A stretch of DNA of 64,000 nt from NCBI GenBank assembly GCA_009377745.1, contig WHTK01000005.1, positions 94,438-158,437 of the forward strand. The letters are read 5' to 3'. The DNA comes from Dehalococcoidia bacterium (lineage in GTDB: Bacteria; Chloroflexota; Dehalococcoidia; DSTF01; WHTK01). Position 1 is the first letter of the stretch; the number at the start of each line of letters is the position of its first letter. Below the pieces are notes generated by a model. It was not told the DNA's origin and searched no databases. It worked only from the letters and a program-made list of their open reading frames with translations. A program made the position numbers and the translations under genes. This document shows, piece after piece, positions 49,155-57,980 of this stretch.

Positions 49155-50702
49155 ATGAGTGACTTTCGCCAGGGCCTTGGTGACCTCAACGAGAAGGTGG
49201 GGCAGCGTCTCTCGGCTCTTGACCGGGATCGGGTCATCCGCCGCATCTGGGATGGCGACCACACCGTCTGGAGCCCGGACCCTACCGAGATCACGCGGCC
49301 CAACCGGCTCGGCTGGCTTGATGTCGCGGCCGATATGCTCGCCCAGGCTCCGGCGCTGCAGGCCTTCGCTGAGGAGGTGGCAGCCGAGGGCATCGAGACA
49401 CTTGTCCTCATGGGCATGGGCGGGTCCAGCCTCAACGCCGAGGTTATCGATAGCATCCTACCGCGCCGCCCCGGCTTCCCGGCGCTGCGCTACATCCTCG
49501 ACACCACGTCCCCAGACGAGATCGCCGCTGTCGAGCGCGAGATTGACCTGACGAAGGCGCTGTTCATCGTTGCCAGCAAGTCCGGCACGACGGTCGAGAC
49601 TATGAGCCAGTACGCCTACTTCTGGGAGAAGCTGCCCCAAGGCCGCAACTACGTGGCGATTACGGACGCAGGCACGCCGTTGGCTGCCCTGGCGCAGGAG
49701 CGGGGCTTCCGCCGCCTCTTCCTTAATCGAGACGACATCGGTGGGCGCTACGCCGGTCTGTCTTACTTCGGCCTGACCCCGGCGGCGCTGGCCGGAGCCG
49801 AGGTTGAGCAACTGCTACGCCGCGCTCAGCCGATGATCGACTCTTGCCGCCAAGAGCGCGCCGAGGGGAACCCCGGCGCCGTCCTCGGCGCTCTCCTCGG
49901 GGAGGCAGCGCTCGCCGGGCGCGACAAGCTGACGCTGGTGCTACCCGAAGCTCTGGCTCGCCTTGGTGACTGGATCGAGCAGGTTATCGCCGAGTCCACC
50001 GGCAAAGGCGGGAAGGGTATCATCCCCGTCGCCGGCGAGGCTCTCGGGGCTGCGGAGGTATACGGCGAGGACCGCCTGTTTGTTGCCTACGGCGACGCCC
50101 CAGGCCTCGACGCGCTCGAGGTGGCCGGCCACCCTGTAGTGCGATTGCCCCTCATCGATCCTTATGACCTCGGTGGCGAGTTCTTCCGCTGGGAGTTCGC
50201 CGTTGCCGTCGCCGGCCACGTCCTCGCGATCAACCCATTCGACCAGCCCGACGTACAGGCCGCCAAAGAGGCCGCGGAGCGCTCCCTCAGCGGCGGTGCC
50301 ACGACCTCGGAAACCTCAGGCGATCCCGCCGCAACGCTGGCACAGGTGCGGCCCGGCGACTACATCGTCATCCAGGCCTACATCGCGCGTGATGAGGCAG
50401 TCCGGTCTCGGCTGGCGGCCCTGCGTCTAAGGCTGAGAGACCGCTTCCGCGTGGCCACGACGGTTGGCTTTGGCCCGCGCTATCTGCACTCGACCGGCCA
50501 ACTGCACAAGGGCGGGCCTGACAGCGCTGTCGTCTTCCAGATCGTGGGCGATGATGCGGTCGACCTGCCGATCCCCGGCCGTCCGCTAACCTTCGGAGCT
50601 TTGCGCCGCGCCCAGGCCCAGGGTGACTTCGAGGCCCTGCGTGCGCGCGGACGCCGGGCGGTGCGCACCACCCTCGAAGCGCTGGAAGCCGCGGGCAATT
50701 GA
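49155..50702 (+). CDS. Glucose-6-phosphate isomerase, TalPgi-type half
   Basis: 515 residues from ATG 49155 (ATG 49140 adds five). It resembles the isomerase half of bifunctional transaldolase/glucose-6-phosphate isomerase proteins rather than classical Pgi: LVLMGMGGSSLNAEVIDS, LYILDTTSPDEIAAVE-like sequence (RYILDTTSPDEI), and VASKSGTTVETMSQY, the SIS-domain sugar-phosphate pocket. GFGPRYLHSTGQLHKGGPDS near the end is the second strong signature. It should interconvert glucose-6-P and fructose-6-P. No transaldolase domain precedes it here, so it stands alone. A hairpin follows the stop. Confidence 0.85.
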   Translation: MSDFRQGLGDLNEKVGQRLSALDRDRVIRRIWDGDHTVWSPDPTEITRPNRLGWLDVAADMLAQAPALQAFAEEVAAEGIETLVLMGMGGSSLNAEVIDSILPRRPGFPALRYILDTTSPDEIAAVEREIDLTKALFIVASKSGTTVETMSQYAYFWEKLPQGRNYVAITDAGTPLAALAQERGFRRLFLNRDDIGGRYAGLSYFGLTPAALAGAEVEQLLRRAQPMIDSCRQERAEGNPGAVLGALLGEAALAGRDKLTLVLPEALARLGDWIEQVIAESTGKGGKGIIPVAGEALGAAEVYGEDRLFVAYGDAPGLDALEVAGHPVVRLPLIDPYDLGGEFFRWEFAVAVAGHVLAINPFDQPDVQAAKEAAERSLSGGATTSETSGDPAATLAQVRPGDYIVIQAYIARDEAVRSRLAALRLRLRDRFRVATTVGFGPRYLHSTGQLHKGGPDSAVVFQIVGDDAVDLPIPGRPLTFGALRRAQAQGDFEALRARGRRAVRTTLEALEAAGN

Positions 50703-50704
50703 GG

Positions 50705-50722
50705 AGCCCGCTGACGGGCTTT
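50705..50722 (+). terminator. Short hairpin after the isomerase gene
   Basis: AGCCCG-CTGA-CGGGCT (50705-50720) followed by TT, right after the TGA. Six-base stem and short T-run: a weak terminator. Confidence 0.4.
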
Positions 50723-50756
50723 ATAGAAAGGATAAGAGCCCGTGAGTGAGGCAGGC

Positions 50757-51509
50757 ATGTCGGAGGAGCTGGGGGGCAGCGTTGCCCTCGTGACCGGCGG
50801 CGCGCGCAACATCGGCCGCGCTATCGCCGTGGCGCTGGCGGCCGGCGGGGCGTCGGTCATGGTCAATGCCAATACATCAAGGCAGGCGGCAGAGGAGACC
50901 GTGACGCTGATCGAGAACGCCGGTGGCGCTGCCGCCGTGCACATCGCCGACGTAAGCAACGCCGATGCCGTCCGCCGTATGGTCGACGCCACCGTCGAGC
51001 GCTTCGGCCGGCTGGACATCCTGGTCAACAACGCCGCCATCCGGGCTGAGACGCCGCTGGCACAGATCGACCTCGCGGAGTGGCGGCAGGTAATGGGCGT
51101 CATACTCGAGGGTTCGTTTCTGTGCAGCCAGGGGTGTCTTCCCCACATAGCCGCGGCGGGCGGCGGCACGATCATTAACATCGGCGGACAAACCGGCCAT
51201 ACCGGCGCCGCCAATCGCGCCCATGTAGTCGCCGCTAAGGCTGGACTGGTGGGGCTTACCAAGGCTCTTGCGCTAGAGTTGGCGCCGCAGCGGATCACCG
51301 TGAACCTCGTCGTCCCCGGTACTATCGATACCGTCCGCGGCTTGCCTGGAGCGCCCGAGCGACCGCCGGAGCGCCAGGTCGTGCCGCCGATTGGCCGTCG
51401 TGGCTATCCCGAGGACGTGGCATCCATGGTGCGGCTGCTGTGCGGCCCCAGCGGGCGTTACATCACCGGCCAGACAGTGCACATCAACGGTGGCGGCTCG
51501 ATGTTCTAG
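50757..51509 (+). CDS. SDR-family oxidoreductase with altered catalytic residues
   Basis: 250 residues. VALVTGGARNIGRAIAVALA is the NAD(P)-binding TGxxxGxG loop, LDILVNNAAIRAE the NNAG strand, and YITGQTVHINGGGSMF the usual SDR end. The catalytic tetrad is broken: where the active Tyr-x-x-x-Lys stands, this protein has AHVVAAKAGLVGLTKA, His instead of Tyr, and the Ser is replaced by Gly (INIGGQTG). It may be a binding or regulatory paralogue or use His. ATG 50757 with GAGGC upstream is chosen over GTG 50742. Confidence 0.85.
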   Translation: MSEELGGSVALVTGGARNIGRAIAVALAAGGASVMVNANTSRQAAEETVTLIENAGGAAAVHIADVSNADAVRRMVDATVERFGRLDILVNNAAIRAETPLAQIDLAEWRQVMGVILEGSFLCSQGCLPHIAAAGGGTIINIGGQTGHTGAANRAHVVAAKAGLVGLTKALALELAPQRITVNLVVPGTIDTVRGLPGAPERPPERQVVPPIGRRGYPEDVASMVRLLCGPSGRYITGQTVHINGGGSMF

Positions 51510-51526
51510 AACACGGGCTCGTGGTC

Positions 51527-51871
51527 TTAGCCGCCGGCCAGCCTGACCTGGTAGCCCAGGCTTCGCAGCTTCTCGGCGATGCGCTCCCGGTGATCGCCCT
51601 GGATCTCGATGGCGCTGTCCCTCAGCGTGCCGCCGGCGCCGCAGAGACGCTTCAGCTCCTGGGATCTCGCCTCCAACGCCGCGCCGCGCTCGGGGAGCCC
51701 TCTGACGACGGTTACCGTTTTGCCGCCGCGTCCGCCTTTTTCGCGGAAGATGCGCACCACGCCATCGTCCGGCAGGCCCGGCTTGGCTGCGGGCCTAGGT
51801 GATGACTGCGCCGGTGGCGTGGCCTTGGCGCGGCCTCCGTCCGTCGAGTAGACGAGACGATTCTCGCTCAC
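51527..51871 (-). CDS. yciH: SUI1/eIF1-like translation factor (YciH)
   Basis: 114 residues. The C-terminal half is a full SUI1 domain: KGGRGGKTVTVVRGLP, LKRLCGAGGTLRDSAIEIQG, EKLRSLGYQVRLAGG, with the KxGRGGK/T-V-V-x-G-L start typical of bacterial YciH and archaeal aIF1. It helps judge start-codon choice during initiation. The N-terminal third is low complexity and unconserved. GTG start with an extended -10 box TGCTAGACT ending 6 nt upstream (minus strand), so the mRNA is probably leaderless, which is apt for a factor affecting initiation. Single gene. Confidence 0.9.
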   Translation of the reverse strand: MSENRLVYSTDGGRAKATPPAQSSPRPAAKPGLPDDGVVRIFREKGGRGGKTVTVVRGLPERGAALEARSQELKRLCGAGGTLRDSAIEIQGDHRERIAEKLRSLGYQVRLAGG

Positions 51872-51877
51872 ATGCTC

Positions 51878-51886
51878 AGTCTAGCA
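51878..51886 (-). promoter_or_regulatory. Extended -10 box, leaderless SUI1 transcript
   Basis: Minus-strand TGCTAGACT followed by GAGCAT and then GTG at 51871. Confidence 0.45.
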
Positions 51887-51943
51887 GCCACCGGATGTGA
51901 GGCCGGGCGCCGGCAGCATCATCCATCGCTGACTGGTGTGTCT

Positions 51944-52672
51944 CTACCCCAGGTTCTTGGCGAAAAACTCGAAGGTCTTGCCCCAGGAGTCCATCGCCTG
52001 TTCCTGGCGGTAGGCCGGGCGGTCGTGGTACCAGAAGGCGTGGCCGGCGCCGTCGTAGCGGTGAAACTCGTACTGCTTGCCGTTCTTCTTGAGCTCTTCC
52101 TCCAGCGTATCGACCTGCTTCGGGTCGGGGTTCTGGTCGTCGTTACCGAAGAGGCCCAGCACGGGGCAGTTGAGGTCCTTGGTCAGGGTGTGCGGCGATA
52201 CCGGCCGCTGCGGTGTCAGCTGGTCGGGCTGCTGCACGGAGGCGCCGCCCCAGCAGTTGACGAGGGCATCGAAGGCGCCCGTACTAGCCGCTGTCAGATA
52301 GGCATGACGGCCGCCGGAGCAGGTGCCGATGATTCCCATCTTGCCGCTGCTGTAAGGCTGCGAGGCCACGAAGTCACGCGCTGCCTTGAGATCGCCGATT
52401 ACGGTTTCGTCGGGGACGCCGCCGGCGCCGCGAGCTTTGGCTGCCGCGTCGTCCGGAGAGCCGTAGCCGAAGCGCGTGTAGAGGTTCGGGCAGATCGTCG
52501 CGTAGCCGTGCTGGGCAAAGCGGCGGGCAAACTCGCGATAAATCTCATCCCAGCCGGGAAGGTGGTGCACCAGGACGATTCCGGGGAAGGGGCCGTTGCC
52601 CGTGGGCCGCACGTAGTAGGCGTTGATCTCATCGCCGTTGTGGCCTTTGATCTTGATCGTTTCGGCGGTCAT
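51944..52672 (-). CDS. Dienelactone hydrolase family protein
   Basis: 242 residues from ATG 52672 (a TTG at 52720 adds 16 weak residues). MTAETIKIKGHNGDEINAYY is the typical start of DLH-fold hydrolases; GIIGTCSGGRHAYLTAASTG holds the nucleophilic Cys of G-x-C-x-G-G; LFGNDDQNPDP carries the Asp and YDGAGHAFWYHDRP the His. Such enzymes hydrolyse dienelactones and related esters in aromatic breakdown or act as general carboxylesterases. Complete triad, so active. Not linked to other degradation genes here, so the substrate is open. Confidence 0.9.
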   Translation of the reverse strand: MTAETIKIKGHNGDEINAYYVRPTGNGPFPGIVLVHHLPGWDEIYREFARRFAQHGYATICPNLYTRFGYGSPDDAAAKARGAGGVPDETVIGDLKAARDFVASQPYSSGKMGIIGTCSGGRHAYLTAASTGAFDALVNCWGGASVQQPDQLTPQRPVSPHTLTKDLNCPVLGLFGNDDQNPDPKQVDTLEEELKKNGKQYEFHRYDGAGHAFWYHDRPAYRQEQAMDSWGKTFEFFAKNLG

Positions 52673-52857
52673 ACCATCCGCGGCTGCGGTGTCAAGCTGG
52701 TTCCAGGATGTCGCTACCAACGTATCTGCCTCCGTCTAACTATCGGGGATTCGCGAGTAGAAGAATCCGCTGAGGGCATGCCTTTGTCAAGCGCCGTGAG
52801 GACGAACGGGCCGTCTATTCCCCGGTGAGTGACGCTGGATGGCAGGGGTAAGCTTCA

Positions 52858-53655
52858 TTACCGATGCGGCGTGTTCCAGGAGATTTCGCGGTAGGTGCTG
52901 ACCTGAGACGGCGAAGTCCCATCGACCACTAACAGCTCGACCAGCATCACGGCTTTCTGAGTGCCGAAGGTCTCACGGTAGTAAGCTGCCTCGGCCGTGC
53001 TCCGGAGCAGGAAGTTGGTGCCATCTACGTTCAACAGTCGCAGGCGCTTGCTGACCTCGGCATAGTCCTGGACTTGAAGGAAGCTGTAGACGTCACCGCC
53101 ATCTTCGGGTGGCGAGAAGCGCGTGTGACCTTCCGGTAGCTTGCCGCTGTAGTTTAGAAGGAAGACGCCGCCGGGGCCGCCCTGAACCCACAAGCCAACG
53201 TACTCGGCGTTCAGAGCCGGATCGACCGGCGCCAGGGTCCCTACGAAGGCCTTGATCCGATCACGCTCACCTTCGAGACCGGTCCTGTCCAGCACAACGC
53301 GGTAATCGAAGCCTGACCAGTCCCCGGCCATGGTCACGACAATATCTTTGACGCGCCCCTTGCAGATGTCGCCGGCTTTTCGCTGGCCGGTTTCCACGTC
53401 GAGGATGTAGAACCGCTCGATGAGGTAGTCACCAACCAGCACCTGGTCGGCGTTTTCCGGAATGTGGAAGGTCGCGGCGATGTTACGGGCTGCCTCGGCG
53501 GCGGTCGGCGCTGAAGCGTCCGGGTAGCTCACCATCCCAAAGTAACCGGCTATGACCAGGACAATGGGCGCCAGGGCTAGAACCGCGAGCTTGATGGTCT
53601 TAGGAAGCCGGCTCAATCGAGCCGAGACCACCGGCTGGGGATTACCTTCGTTCAT
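52858..53655 (-). CDS. Membrane-anchored hypothetical protein
   Basis: 265 residues. One N-terminal helix (IKLAVLALAPIVLVIAGYFG) after a basic start makes a type II anchor; the rest is extracytoplasmic with beta-rich sequence (YLIERFYILDVETGQRKAGD, RDRIKAFVGTLAPVDPALN). No family was recognised. It is divergent from the large GT-C-type gene at 53734, with back-to-back -10 boxes: GATAGT lies 5 nt before this ATG and TGCTACTAT serves the other side, so both may start from one promoter region. Function unknown. Confidence 0.65.
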   Translation of the reverse strand: MNEGNPQPVVSARLSRLPKTIKLAVLALAPIVLVIAGYFGMVSYPDASAPTAAEAARNIAATFHIPENADQVLVGDYLIERFYILDVETGQRKAGDICKGRVKDIVVTMAGDWSGFDYRVVLDRTGLEGERDRIKAFVGTLAPVDPALNAEYVGLWVQGGPGGVFLLNYSGKLPEGHTRFSPPEDGGDVYSFLQVQDYAEVSKRLRLLNVDGTNFLLRSTAEAAYYRETFGTQKAVMLVELLVVDGTSPSQVSTYREISWNTPHR

Positions 53656-53656
53656 T

Positions 53657-53665
53657 TGCTACTAT
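53657..53665 (+). promoter_or_regulatory. Overlapping divergent -10 boxes
   Basis: Plus strand TGCTACTAT (extended -10, identical to that at 2468) overlaps minus-strand GATAGT (53666-53661), giving a compact bidirectional promoter for the genes starting at 53734 and 53655. Confidence 0.45.
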
Positions 53666-53733
53666 CCCGCCCGGAGGCAGTTTTTATCTTGGCAGCTTGT
53701 GCTTTCGCCACTTCGAGGCTAGGCTGTCTTCGC

Positions 53734-55215
53734 ATGATGCGTTTCTCATTGCCGCGCTTCGGCGAGCGGCTCCGCGGAAGCGTTGCGTTGCTAGGACTGA
53801 CCGCAGTCCTGGCCGGAGTCATCATCCTCTATTCGCCGACTCTTGACGACCCCTTCCACGGTGATGACTATGTTGCCTTCACCGAGTTCAAGAGCAAAAG
53901 CATACTGACCTACAGCGAAGACGTCCTTCTCTTTCAGGACAGCAACTACTACTGGCGGCCCCTGGGCAAGATATTCCATCGCGTCCTCTACGAGGTAGCC
54001 GGCCTCGATGCTTTGGTCTTCCGGCTGACCGCCTTGGGTGTGTTTCTCGCGACGCTCGTGGCACTCTATGCCTTCTGTGTCCGGGAGCGCCTGGGTACGC
54101 CGGTCGCTCTCGCTTCGGTATTTATCCTCGGCGTCCTGCCAAACCACGTCGTCAGCGTTGCCTGGGTGACCAATACCTCCCGCCTCATGGCCGTGCTCTT
54201 CTTCTTGCTATGTCTGCTCTTGCTTCAAAGGCCTGGACGCCACCGGCTGCTCTATGAAGCCGCCGCCGTACTCTGCTTCGTGGCCGCTGTCCTTTCGGAT
54301 GAGACGGCGCTGGCCCTGGCGCCGGTACCGGTGCTCTATGCGGGCCTGGTCGCGGATAAGCAGATACGCTGGCGATCCCTCCTCGCGCGAGGACTGGCTT
54401 ACGGCTTCCTTGTGGCCGTCCTTATCCCGATGCAGTTCAGCAACACCCTGGATGACGAAGCCCGTCTCAGCGTTTACGGCCTGGGGACCCACGTTGTCAC
54501 CCAGGGCTGGGCTCTGGTTTCTCAACTCGTCTTACCGCTGACGCCTCCCGAACCCTGGGAGGTCATGCTGGATTCGATCCGTCCGCTGCAATGGGGCGCC
54601 GGCCTGGCGGCAATTGCAGCCGGGGCGCTGCTCTTCGCCGTGGGGTCAGCCAGAATGCGCTGGCTGCTGCTCTGGACTGCTCTCAGCCTGAGCCCTTTCT
54701 GCCTCTGGGGCGTGCTCTACACCAGTCCCAGATACGTTTACATGGCCGCGGTGCCTTATTCGGTCATCCTGGCCTGGCTTTCGGTGGAGCTGTTCGGCGT
54801 CCTTCGCCGTGTCGCCGCTGAGAGGGTCTCAACCGCCCTGCTGGTACCGCTTTCACGTGTGGCGGTGGCTGGGGCAGCGGGACTCGTCCTCCTGCCCTCG
54901 GCCTCAATGCTGATGAGCCGCAATGATCTATGGAGCCAGCATACCGAGGACTGGGGCACACTGGCCATGGAGCTGCGACGGGAAGCCCCCGAACCAGCGA
55001 GCGGCTCCAGGATCGTCCTGTTCTACGGCACTTGGTCGGATACCTGGGCACGCGCGGCGGTCTGGACTATCTACGGCGACCACTCCCTGACGGTCCAGGT
55101 AATCCCGCCGTACCGGCTGGATGTGGAGTACGGGCCCTTCACCGAGAAGGATTTTGTCTTCTATAAGGTAGGAGATCAGCTGCTACCGAGCACGGTCTAC
55201 GGGGCCAGGCGGTAG
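53734..55215 (+). CDS. GT-C-like polytopic membrane protein
   Basis: 493 residues with about ten or eleven helices. After the first helix comes YSPTLDDPFHGDDYVAFTEF, an acidic first loop with the DD/DE pattern of GT-C glycosyltransferases (dolichyl-phosphate-mannose mannosyltransferase clan), then SNYYWRPLGKIFHRVLYEVA as in oligosaccharyl-like proteins. The C-terminal 90 residues are an extracytoplasmic domain. It likely transfers a sugar from a lipid carrier to a surface acceptor, but this rests on the loop motif and topology. ATG 53734 is preferred to TTG 53656. Its last 19 bp overlap the convergent gene at 55197. Confidence 0.7.
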   Translation: MMRFSLPRFGERLRGSVALLGLTAVLAGVIILYSPTLDDPFHGDDYVAFTEFKSKSILTYSEDVLLFQDSNYYWRPLGKIFHRVLYEVAGLDALVFRLTALGVFLATLVALYAFCVRERLGTPVALASVFILGVLPNHVVSVAWVTNTSRLMAVLFFLLCLLLLQRPGRHRLLYEAAAVLCFVAAVLSDETALALAPVPVLYAGLVADKQIRWRSLLARGLAYGFLVAVLIPMQFSNTLDDEARLSVYGLGTHVVTQGWALVSQLVLPLTPPEPWEVMLDSIRPLQWGAGLAAIAAGALLFAVGSARMRWLLLWTALSLSPFCLWGVLYTSPRYVYMAAVPYSVILAWLSVELFGVLRRVAAERVSTALLVPLSRVAVAGAAGLVLLPSASMLMSRNDLWSQHTEDWGTLAMELRREAPEPASGSRIVLFYGTWSDTWARAAVWTIYGDHSLTVQVIPPYRLDVEYGPFTEKDFVFYKVGDQLLPSTVYGARR

Positions 55216-56441
55216 CTCCCGACGTTACGGGCGATATCGCTAAACTCCAGCACAAACACCGAGACGCCGCCAACATAGACCCGCACCGTCTGGCCGGCGA
55301 GCTTATCGGTCTCTTCTAGCCCTAGCCCCACCACCTGCGGATACCAGTCGTTGGCCTCAAGGATCTTCCGGGGTGGTGTCCAGTCGAGAAGGTTGCGGCT
55401 GAAGCTGATATAGATGCCTTCTTGCTGCCACTGCTCGCCGTCTGTGTGATTTAGAAGCGCGACGTAGCTGCGCAGGTACGTGTTCCAATGCACGCTGGGT
55501 CCCCAGTATGCTTCGACGTGCGGACCCTTCCAGCCGGTGCTGGACGGGAAGAGCGCTGTGGCCTCGCCGCCGACGCCGGGTTGGGTCCAATTACCTGCAT
55601 GAAACTTGAAAACGGTACCAGGCTGTCCCAGGTCGGCAAGCCGGCTACGGGCGACAGCTACTCCCTGCTGCTCGATCGGGCCCGCGTAGTTTGAGAAGAG
55701 GAAGTAAATGTAGCGGCTGCTGGAATCGACTATCACGCTGAAATCGCCGCTGCCGCCGGTGAAGTAGCCATTGTCGTAGTCGCAGTCGATGTCGTAGCCG
55801 CTCCGGATTACGTAACCGCGGTTCTCCCAGCTCAGGCCGTCGTCATAGGAAACCGCCGCCCCGATAATCGGCGCGGTCTGGCAGTCCAGGTCGTCTGGCT
55901 CAAAGTGGTACCAGCCGTAGAGAACCAACGTCGCTGGGTCGGTCCACGTAGCTTCCATCCAGACGCCGCCCGGGCGTTCGAGGTAGGGGAGCTGGATCAG
56001 CTCTGGCTCGCTCAGGTTCTCGACAGAGTCGCCGCTGCTTCGATAGGTCTCACCCCAGGCGGAGTTCAGCACCATCACGGTCTCGCCGGTCCAGAATGCA
56101 GGGCTATTGGAATCGACGATTCCTGGGAATTGTTGCAGCGGCGATTCAATCAGCTGGAACTCGAAATCGATTGGCGTACGCCGGAACGCCTCCCTGAGCT
56201 GGATCCGGCAGACCCGGCGGTCCAAACCCTCCTCCAGGGTTGATGGCCTGTTGCCGCTGCGATGGCGGGTTGGAAAGGCGTTTGGCCGGACGGGAGGGCA
56301 GTCTACTGATTCCTCCGCCAGCCCTAGCTCCTCCTCGACGACGTCCCCTTCAAGCAGGAGGAGCATGATTCCCGCGGTCAGGCTCACGCTAAAGACAATC
56401 AGCATCGACAACAGCGAGACAGTAATCAGGCGCCGGATCAA
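55197..56441 (-). CDS. Exported protein with glycosidase-type beta-propeller features
   Basis: 414 residues. A signal-anchor (LITVSLLSMLIVFSVSLTAG) leads a soluble domain with repeated W-x-G/D-rich strands: GGVWMEATWTDPATLVLYGW, AAVSYDDGLSWENRGYVI, GYFTGGSGDFSVIVD, KGPHVEAYWGPSVHWNTYLR, GIYISFSRNLLDWTPPRKIL. The SYDDGLSW and SRNLLDW units are like those of five-bladed propellers (GH43/GH32-type, sialidase-like), which cleave or bind sugars. Its catalytic residues are not identifiable from the read alone. Start TTG 56441. A role in handling extracellular glycans is plausible next to the GT-C-like gene. Confidence 0.7.
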   Translation of the reverse strand: MIRRLITVSLLSMLIVFSVSLTAGIMLLLLEGDVVEEELGLAEESVDCPPVRPNAFPTRHRSGNRPSTLEEGLDRRVCRIQLREAFRRTPIDFEFQLIESPLQQFPGIVDSNSPAFWTGETVMVLNSAWGETYRSSGDSVENLSEPELIQLPYLERPGGVWMEATWTDPATLVLYGWYHFEPDDLDCQTAPIIGAAVSYDDGLSWENRGYVIRSGYDIDCDYDNGYFTGGSGDFSVIVDSSSRYIYFLFSNYAGPIEQQGVAVARSRLADLGQPGTVFKFHAGNWTQPGVGGEATALFPSSTGWKGPHVEAYWGPSVHWNTYLRSYVALLNHTDGEQWQQEGIYISFSRNLLDWTPPRKILEANDWYPQVVGLGLEETDKLAGQTVRVYVGGVSVFVLEFSDIARNVGSYRLAP

Positions 56442-56693
56442 TAGCTGTCCTCATGCGCGGAGCATCCCAACCCAGAGGGCCACGCGCGGATACGTATCGA
56501 GTTTCTCCTTAGAATCATATCGGAATAGGGGCCGCGTCTCATTTCAAATCACGCGCACGCCGAATTGAGCAACCAGCGAGACTCAACGAACCGGGAGACA
56601 GCGTCCTAAACTTGCCATGGGCAGGCATGCCTTGTGGATCGCTCGTCAACCGATGTGGTCCAGGATGGAAGCGGAAGGAAACTGTCGCGCCGG

Positions 56694-57974
56694 ATGGCTG
56701 ACCACAGAGTCGTGATCGTAGGAGGCGGGTTCGGCGGCCTTTATGCCGTCAGAGCGCTGTCTGGCGCGCCGGTATCAGTAACTTTGGTTGACCGGCGCAA
56801 CTTCCATCTCTTCCAGCCCCTGCTCTATCAGGTGGCCACCGGCGCGCTTTCACCTGCCAACATCGCAAAGCCCCTACGTTCGATTCTGGCCGGGCAGGCG
56901 AACGCAAGGGTCCTGATGGCGGAAGTGCGTGATTTCGACCTCGACCGGCGGGTCGTCCACCTGGACACTGGAGACATCGAGTATGACTCGCTCGTGGTGG
57001 CGAGCGGCTCAGAGCCGCATTATTTCTCCCACGATGATTGGCAGGCTGTTGCTCCTGGACTGAAGACGGTCGAGGACGCCCTCGAGATGCGGCGGCGCAT
57101 CTTCCTGGCCTTCGAGGAGGCAGAGCGGTCGCCTGGCCAGCGTCCGGGACTCTTGACTTTCGTGGTGGTTGGCGGCGGCCCAACCGGTGTCGAGCTCGCC
57201 GGGGCGCTGGCAGAGATCGCGACTACTATCGTCAGGGACTACCGCACAATCCGCGCCAAGGAAGTCAGCATCGTCCTCATCGAAGCCGCGGCCAGGGTGC
57301 TTCCCAGCTACCCCAACGAGCTGTCGCGGAAGGCAGAGCTCGCGCTGAGAAAGCTGGGCGTCGAGGTCCGGACAGGCGCCTCTGTCGCTGCCATCGATGC
57401 CCAGGGTCTCGACCTGACTAGCGACGGCCAGAGCTCGCGGTTACCGGCGTCGACTGTCCTTTGGGCAGCGGGCGTCCGTAGCTCTTCCCTCGGGACCAGG
57501 CTGGCGAAGGCGGCCGGCATCGAGACGGACCGTCAAGGGCGGCTCGCCGTCGGGCCGCAGCTCAACCTCCAAAATCATCCAGAGGTCTTCGTCGTGGGGG
57601 ATCTCGCGCATGTGGAACAGGACGGAGCGCCGTTGCCGGCCGTGGCGCCGGTTGCGATGCAGGAGGGGCGGCACGCTGCCAACGTCATCCGTGGCAGGCT
57701 AAGCGGCATCGAGACTCCGGCCTTTCGTTATCGGGATAGGGGCGCCATGGCGACGATTGGCCGTTCGGCAGCGGTAGCCGACCTCGGTTTGATCAAGCTG
57801 AGCGGGTTTGTGGGCTGGCTGACCTGGCTGTTCATCCATCTGCTCTATCTTGCCGGCTTTGAAAACCGGCTCCTGGTGCTAACCCAGTGGGCGTGGAACT
57901 ACTTCGGACGCAATCGATCGGCACGCTTGATTACGCGCAGCGAGGCGACTGAAAAGGGATCAGGCCGGCTATAG
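56694..57974 (+). CDS. Type II NADH dehydrogenase (NDH-2)
   Basis: 426 residues from ATG 56694. HRVVIVGGGFGGLYAVRALS binds FAD; FHLFQPLLYQVATGALSPAN is the NDH-2 signature near the FAD; FVVVGGGPTGVELAGALAEI binds NADH; QNHPEVFVVGDLAHV is the second FAD contact, followed by VAPVAMQEGRHAANVIRG. The C-terminal GFVGWLTWLFIHLLYLAGFE is the membrane-binding hydrophobic tail. It oxidises NADH and reduces quinone without pumping protons. An upstream GTG (56634) would add 20 poorly conserved residues. Single gene. Confidence 0.93.
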   Translation: MADHRVVIVGGGFGGLYAVRALSGAPVSVTLVDRRNFHLFQPLLYQVATGALSPANIAKPLRSILAGQANARVLMAEVRDFDLDRRVVHLDTGDIEYDSLVVASGSEPHYFSHDDWQAVAPGLKTVEDALEMRRRIFLAFEEAERSPGQRPGLLTFVVVGGGPTGVELAGALAEIATTIVRDYRTIRAKEVSIVLIEAAARVLPSYPNELSRKAELALRKLGVEVRTGASVAAIDAQGLDLTSDGQSSRLPASTVLWAAGVRSSSLGTRLAKAAGIETDRQGRLAVGPQLNLQNHPEVFVVGDLAHVEQDGAPLPAVAPVAMQEGRHAANVIRGRLSGIETPAFRYRDRGAMATIGRSAAVADLGLIKLSGFVGWLTWLFIHLLYLAGFENRLLVLTQWAWNYFGRNRSARLITRSEATEKGSGRL

Positions 57975-57980
57975 CCGCCT

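Noticed and set aside
52292..52828. Open frame of about 300 codons opposite the dienelactone hydrolase gene
   Set aside because: High-GC shadow frame; the minus-strand protein has complete catalytic motifs.
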